A stretch of DNA of 64,000 bases from Streptomyces phaeofaciens (GTDB lineage: Bacteria > Actinomycetota > Actinomycetes > Streptomycetales > Streptomycetaceae). This document shows, piece by piece, positions 58,572-64,000 of the stretch. A program made the position numbers and the translations under genes. How positions within the stretch are numbered: the first letter of the stretch is position 1; each line of letters opens with the position of its first letter. The notes under the pieces were generated by a model. The model was given only the letters and a program-made list of their open reading frames with translations. It had not been told where the DNA came from and did no database searches. The DNA lies in the NCBI RefSeq assembly GCF_014648915.1, contig NZ_BMSA01000035.1, forward strand, positions 32,958-96,957, written 5' to 3'.

Positions 58572-60758
58572 TCAATCTTCAGCAGGTGTACTGCGGATTT
58601 CGCAGGCGTTAGCGCCATGTTCCAGCTGTTCCGGCTCAGAAACGGCCTCCGGGGCCCGCTTCCGAAGGCGCTCCGCGTCACGTGTGCGGACCGGCTCCGC
58701 GGCGCGCTCCGGCTCACGTTCGGTGGCGCGCTCCGGCTCACGGTCCGAAGCGTGCCCCTGCTCGCCGTCCGGGCGCTCCTCCCCCAGGATGCGCTCGGCG
58801 GCGCCGCGGTGCAGTCGGGCGGCGGCCGGGTCGCCCAGGCGCTCCAGCGTGTCGGCCAGCCTGAGCTGCACGGCCGCCTGGAGCCGCGCGTCCTCGGCGC
58901 GCCGGGCCCACTCCACGGCCTCCTGGCAGGTGCGCAGCGACTCCTCCGGCCGGCCCGCGTACTCCTGGACCCGGGCCAGCTCGCTCAGCGCCCGCGCGTA
59001 CGCCGCGATGTCGCCGTTCTTGCGGTGTCCCGAGGCGGCGGCCCGCCAGTTGCGCTGGGCCTCGCCGTACCGGCCCGCGTAGGTGTGGGCGGTGGCGATC
59101 CGGCCGTAGAGGCGGGCGGCGTCGGCGCGCTCGTCGCGGGCCAGCCGCTGGGCGAGGGCCCGGCCGAACCAGTCGGCGGCCCGCTCGTAGTCGCCCAGCT
59201 CCAGGTGCGCCCCGCCTACGGATTCCATCGCGCGGCCGGTCGCGTACGGGTCGTTCGCCTCCCGTCCGGCGTCCAGTGCCGCCCGGTAGCGGGCCAGGGC
59301 CTCCGCCGTACGGCCGGTCCTGGCGTCGACGTCGGCCAGGTTCAGCAGCGCGGCGGCCCGCTCCCGGGGCAGGTCGCGGCGCTCGGCCACGTCGAGGACG
59401 AGCTGGTGGATCCCGTACAGGTCGGGCGCGGCGGCCTGGGTGCCGAAGTGCGCGACCATCGCCCTGACCAGCTGCGACATCAGCCGGCGGGCCAGGGTGT
59501 CCAGCTCCCCGTCGGCCACCGCGGCCCGGGCCGCCGCGAGCAGGGCGGGCCGGCGCACGCGCAGCCAGTCCGCGGCGGCGGCGGGGCTGGAGAAGCGCAG
59601 GGCGCTGGGCGTGCCCTGGAGCTTCTCGCGGGCCTGCGGATTGTCGGTCTCGGTGACGGCCCGGCAGGACTGGAGCAGCCGCACCGTCCGCTCCAGCATC
59701 CGGGCGCGGGCCAGCTGGAGCTCGGCCGGGCGCTCCTGGGTCTCGGCGGCGGCCCGCAGCAGGGGGTGCAGACAGCCGGGGACCTCGTACTGGGGCACCG
59801 GTGAGGGCACGGTCCGCAGCAGACCGAGCGCGGCGAGGTCGTCGAGGGTGGTGCGGGCGGCGCCCACCGAGCAGCCGGCGAGCGCGGACGCCGTGTGGGG
59901 GTCGACGAGGCCGGCCGGGGCGAGGGAGAGCAGCCGCAGGGTCCGGGCGGCGGGAGCGGGCAGCGTGGCGTGCACCAGCCGCAGGATCCGGCTGAGCGGG
60001 GTGCCCTCGTCGCCCTCGGCGTGCAGCTGCTTGGCGAGGTCGGCGACGGCCGTCTGGGGCCGGGCGGCGAGCCAGCCGCCGGCCAGGATCAGCGCGGCCG
60101 GCTGCCCCTGGCAGGCCTCCACGAGCCCCTCGGCGGACCGCGGGTCCACGGTGATGCGGACCGAGCCGGTGTAGCGGGTGAGCAGTTCGAGGGCGGACTT
60201 GGTGTCCAGGCCGCCCAGGGTGCAGGGGCGGACGTCGGAGATGCCGGTGAGCGGGCCCGCGGAGACGGCGACCAGCAGGCACTCCGGGCTGTCCGGCAGC
60301 AGCGCGTCGACCTGCTCGGCGCCCGCCGCGTCGTCCAGCAGGAGCAGGACGCGCCGGTCGGCGAGGGCCTCGCGCAGGGCGGCGGAGAGCTCGTCCTCGT
60401 CGGCGCCGGCCGGGGCCGGCACGGCGAGGGCGGCGAGCAGCTCGCGGGCGGCCTGCTCGACGGGGACGGGGGTGCCGTCGGGCTCGGCGAGGCGGGCCCG
60501 CAGAACGCCGTCGCGGTAACGGTCGGCGACCTGCCGGACCAGTTCCTCGGCGAGCGCGGTGCGCCCGGAGCCGGGCCGGCCGGCGATGAGGAGCACCCGC
60601 GCGCGGGGGGCCTTCTTCCCGGCGATGGTGTCCAGTCCCGCGCGCTCGATGTCGGCGCGCAGTTCCTTCAACTCCCGGGTGCGGCCCAGGAAATGGCCCT
60701 CTGTCGCAGCGTCTCCGGACAGCTGCACGCCGTCTGTGTCCACTGCCTGATCCGCCAC
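58572..60758 (-). CDS. STAND NTPase with TPR-like repeats, lacking a DNA-binding domain
   Basis: 728-residue AfsR-like protein without the N-terminal SARP domain. NTPase region: Walker A GRPGSGRT (60-67), with Arg66 in place of Lys, Walker B VLLLLDD (about 137-143), then winged-helix and from about residue 400 a TPR-type solenoid (TAEALARYRAALDAGREAND; YERAADWFGRALAQRLARDE). The C-terminal about 55 residues are strings of E-R-E-P-E-R-A type repeats. GTG at 60758 with GGGAG upstream. A scaffold or signalling ATPase; partner unknown. Confidence 0.8.
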   Translation of the reverse strand: MADQAVDTDGVQLSGDAATEGHFLGRTRELKELRADIERAGLDTIAGKKAPRARVLLIAGRPGSGRTALAEELVRQVADRYRDGVLRARLAEPDGTPVPVEQAARELLAALAVPAPAGADEDELSAALREALADRRVLLLLDDAAGAEQVDALLPDSPECLLVAVSAGPLTGISDVRPCTLGGLDTKSALELLTRYTGSVRITVDPRSAEGLVEACQGQPAALILAGGWLAARPQTAVADLAKQLHAEGDEGTPLSRILRLVHATLPAPAARTLRLLSLAPAGLVDPHTASALAGCSVGAARTTLDDLAALGLLRTVPSPVPQYEVPGCLHPLLRAAAETQERPAELQLARARMLERTVRLLQSCRAVTETDNPQAREKLQGTPSALRFSSPAAAADWLRVRRPALLAAARAAVADGELDTLARRLMSQLVRAMVAHFGTQAAAPDLYGIHQLVLDVAERRDLPRERAAALLNLADVDARTGRTAEALARYRAALDAGREANDPYATGRAMESVGGAHLELGDYERAADWFGRALAQRLARDERADAARLYGRIATAHTYAGRYGEAQRNWRAAASGHRKNGDIAAYARALSELARVQEYAGRPEESLRTCQEAVEWARRAEDARLQAAVQLRLADTLERLGDPAAARLHRGAAERILGEERPDGEQGHASDREPERATEREPERAAEPVRTRDAERLRKRAPEAVSEPEQLEHGANACEIRSTPAED

Positions 60759-60929
60759 GGGCCACGCTCCCGTCCCACGCACGTGCTGGACCCGCCGGGA
60801 CTCCGGATCGGGCCGTTCCAGAGCCTAGTTCACGCTCTGCGACGTTCCCGGCGGAGGACGGCGGGGCACGGCGGGGACATCCCCCGATCGGATCAGGCGA
60901 TCGTCACACCGCAGGTGTCGATGTCGGGC

Positions 60930-61556
60930 TCAGGCCTCGAACGGCCGTGCCGGCCACGGCGCCTGCGGCGGGCGCAGCGCGTCGATGCCGTCGCCGGCCC
61001 GCACGGCGGCCAGCGACAGGACGCCGACCACCAGGCAGTTGTTGTGCACATCACCGGCGAGCACCGCCCGGACCAGGTCACCGACCGGCACGCGCGCGTG
61101 CTCCATGTCGGCCTCCTCGTCCTCGACCTCGAAGCGCTGCCCCTCGGCCTCGGAAAGGCCCCGCGCCAGGAAGATCCGTACGGACTCGTCGCAGCCGCCG
61201 GCCGTCGTGTAGACGTCGGTCAGCACCCGCCAGTCCTCGGCCTTGACGTGCGCCTCCTCGTACAGTTCGCGCTGCGCGGCGTGCAGCGGGTTCTCGCCGG
61301 GCACGTCGAGCAGCCCGGCCGGGATCTCCCACAGCTTCTGCCGTACGGGGTGGCGGTACTGCTTGATGAGCAGGACCCGGTCCTCGTCGTCGAGGGCGAG
61401 GACGGCCACCGAGCCGGGGTGGACCTGGTAGTCGCGGCGGACCACCGAGCCGTCGGGCATGACCACCTCGTCGGTGCGGACGGAGGTCTTGTTGCCCACG
61501 AAGGGGGTCTCCGTGGACCGGATCTCCCACGCCTCGGGAGTGTCCTTGATCGTCAT
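60930..61556 (-). CDS. ADP-ribose pyrophosphatase-type Nudix hydrolase
   Basis: 208-residue Nudix enzyme that splits ADP-ribose to AMP and ribose 5-phosphate, or a similar substrate. Nudix box around GLLDVPGENPLHAAQRELYE, ending EEAHV; the preceding RRDYQVHPGSVAVLALDDED and the later AGGCDESVRIFLARGLSEAEG fit ADPRase rather than MutT. ATG at 61556. Follows pyrG on the same strand after its terminator. Confidence 0.9.
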   Translation of the reverse strand: MTIKDTPEAWEIRSTETPFVGNKTSVRTDEVVMPDGSVVRRDYQVHPGSVAVLALDDEDRVLLIKQYRHPVRQKLWEIPAGLLDVPGENPLHAAQRELYEEAHVKAEDWRVLTDVYTTAGGCDESVRIFLARGLSEAEGQRFEVEDEEADMEHARVPVGDLVRAVLAGDVHNNCLVVGVLSLAAVRAGDGIDALRPPQAPWPARPFEA

Positions 61557-61610
61557 GCCCTTGCCCTTCCCACGCGCTCTCCACCAAGACCGGCACACAC
61601 GGACCGGCAC

Positions 61611-61653
61611 AAGAAAAAACCGGGGTGCCCACCTGTGAAGGTTTGCACCCCGG
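61611..61653 (-). terminator. Rho-independent terminator after pyrG, with U-tract
   Basis: CCGGGGTGC (61653-61645 read on the minus strand as the first arm) and GCACCCCGG around a 16-base loop, followed by TTTTTTC. A true U-tract is unusual in this genome window. Confidence 0.85.
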
Positions 61654-61672
61654 CCACCGTACAACCGGTGTG

Positions 61673-63340
<1,668 letters not shown>

Positions 63341-63917
63341 GGCCAAGAGGGGGCTCCCGTGGTCGCGGTCTGGGGGTGCGGAGCGGCACTGCGGCCGGAG
63401 TTTTCCGGGGGTGCCGTCGCTGCGGTTCGGGGGTTTCGAGCCCACCGGTCCACGGGCTACCAGGGTATCAGCGCCTCGGGGGGATGGCTTCCGGGCACGC
63501 TCCGCGCACATGCCGACACGTCACGCGTACGCGACGGGCGGAAAACAGGTCGTGCGGACATGGATGCGGCCCCACTGGGCACACGCACACCACCGCTCAC
63601 CAGGCTCTCACCCGTTGCTCACCCGTTCGGCCCACCCACGTTGCCCGGAGCGGCACGCAGATCATCTACGTGCGTCGTATCCTGCTCGGACACTCGCTGC
63701 CGAGCCCGCCGGTCGAACACGACACCACCCCCGTCCGTATCCATCGGAACAACGAGAGCTCGTCAGTTCGTTGAGCAAGAATTGGCGTTTTGCCCATACG
63801 GCTGAGCGGCTGCTTTGCTTCACCGCTCAACGACGCATTACAACGACCCCTTGACCGCACTAGCGACAGCCCCCGTTCCATACTGGGGGTGACGTGGCCG
63901 TTCGACTGGAGTTGCAC
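63341..63917. other. Intergenic region, pyrG / GH15
   Basis: 577 bases with no recognised gene. Contains the divergent pyrG and GH15 promoters. An A/T-richer stretch (63770-63800, with GGCGTTTTGCC palindrome) and TTGACC at 63852 region precede the GH15 gene. No pyrimidine attenuator of the pyrG type was seen. Confidence 0.45.
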
Positions 63918-64000
63918 GTGGCCGGGCGCATCGAAGACTACGCACTCATCGGAGACATGCAGACCGCTGCCCTGGTCTGCCGTGACGGGACAGTGGACTG
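63918..64000 (+). CDS. GH15 glycoside hydrolase (start only)
   Basis: First 27 codons of a gene cut by the window end: MAGRIEDYALIGDMQTAALV, then CRDGTVDW. This is the N-terminal signature of bacterial GH15 glucoamylase/trehalase-type enzymes. GTG at 63918 with GGAG 6 bases upstream. Acts on trehalose or alpha-glucans in characterised relatives. Confidence 0.85.
   Translation, partial: MAGRIEDYALIGDMQTAALVCRDGTVD

Noticed and set aside
63341..63917. pyrG attenuator of the Bacillus reiterative-transcription type
   Set aside because: No GGGC start followed by a terminator hairpin is recognisable in the pyrG leader.

Overview
This window is a piece of a high-GC actinobacterial chromosome, almost certainly Streptomyces. 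The evidence is GC-rich third codon positions throughout, frequent GTG/TTG starts, ATGA/GTGA stop-start overlaps, SflA (a SepF-like protein), cell-wall-sorted and streptogrisin-type secreted enzymes, an orphan conservon-type GTPase, and a gene order that, from memory, resembles the chromosomal core of S. coelicolor around pyrG. I see no rRNA, tRNA, CRISPR array, IS element or prophage. Every call comes from reading the sequence; no database search was run.

Layout. 1-5 kb: two family 2 glycosyltransferases and a NodB-type polysaccharide deacetylase, closed by a hairpin, then a DUF5925 AAA ATPase and a DUF72 protein. 5-11 kb: small regulators and acetyltransferases, a sortase-anchored AA10 copper monooxygenase, a secreted lipase, and a MarR/cupin pair with striking operators. 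11-15.5 kb: an ImuB-like inactive Y-family polymerase and DnaE2 (mutasome) behind LexA boxes. 15.6-19 kb: two streptogrisin-like proteases around an SPFH protein. 19.5-24.4 kb: a polar amino-acid ABC importer with an FAD/NAD-binding enzyme and a Cys-ending leader peptide plus attenuator-like hairpin. 24.4-33.3 kb: orphan CvnD-type GTPase, DUF5685 protein with a very Cys-rich tail, SflA, acyl-CoA dehydrogenase, MFS exporter, PIG-V-like mannosyltransferase, PAP2 phosphatase, I78 inhibitor. 33.7-41.2 kb: an orphan cytochrome oxidase subunit I and a Liv-type importer whose LivH, LivM and LivG are fused in one chain. 41.2-43.8 kb: Rpf-LysM muralytic protein with a structured leader, and two hypotheticals.

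43.8-64 kb is mainly conserved housekeeping on the minus strand: aroH-tyrA-cmk-plsC-der; a plus-strand DUF6529/Rieske redox module; NrtR with an ADP-ribosylglycohydrolase; a parA-RHH-scpA-scpB-rluB chromosome-organisation operon; ald; a STAND/TPR protein; ADP-ribose pyrophosphatase; pyrG; and the first residues of a GH15 enzyme.

The most interesting signals are: (i) the Cys-ending leader peptide and hairpin ahead of the importer; (ii) the LivHMG fusion whose defects all fall on one composite ATP site; (iii) perfect palindromic operators between marR and the cupin gene; (iv) paired TGTCAGTG-N8-CANNNT promoter-like elements facing a leaderless mini-ORF; (v) the structured rpf leader; (vi) the ParA-RHH-ScpAB operon; and (vii) a TTAC-N6-GTAA element shared by two secreted-hydrolase promoters.
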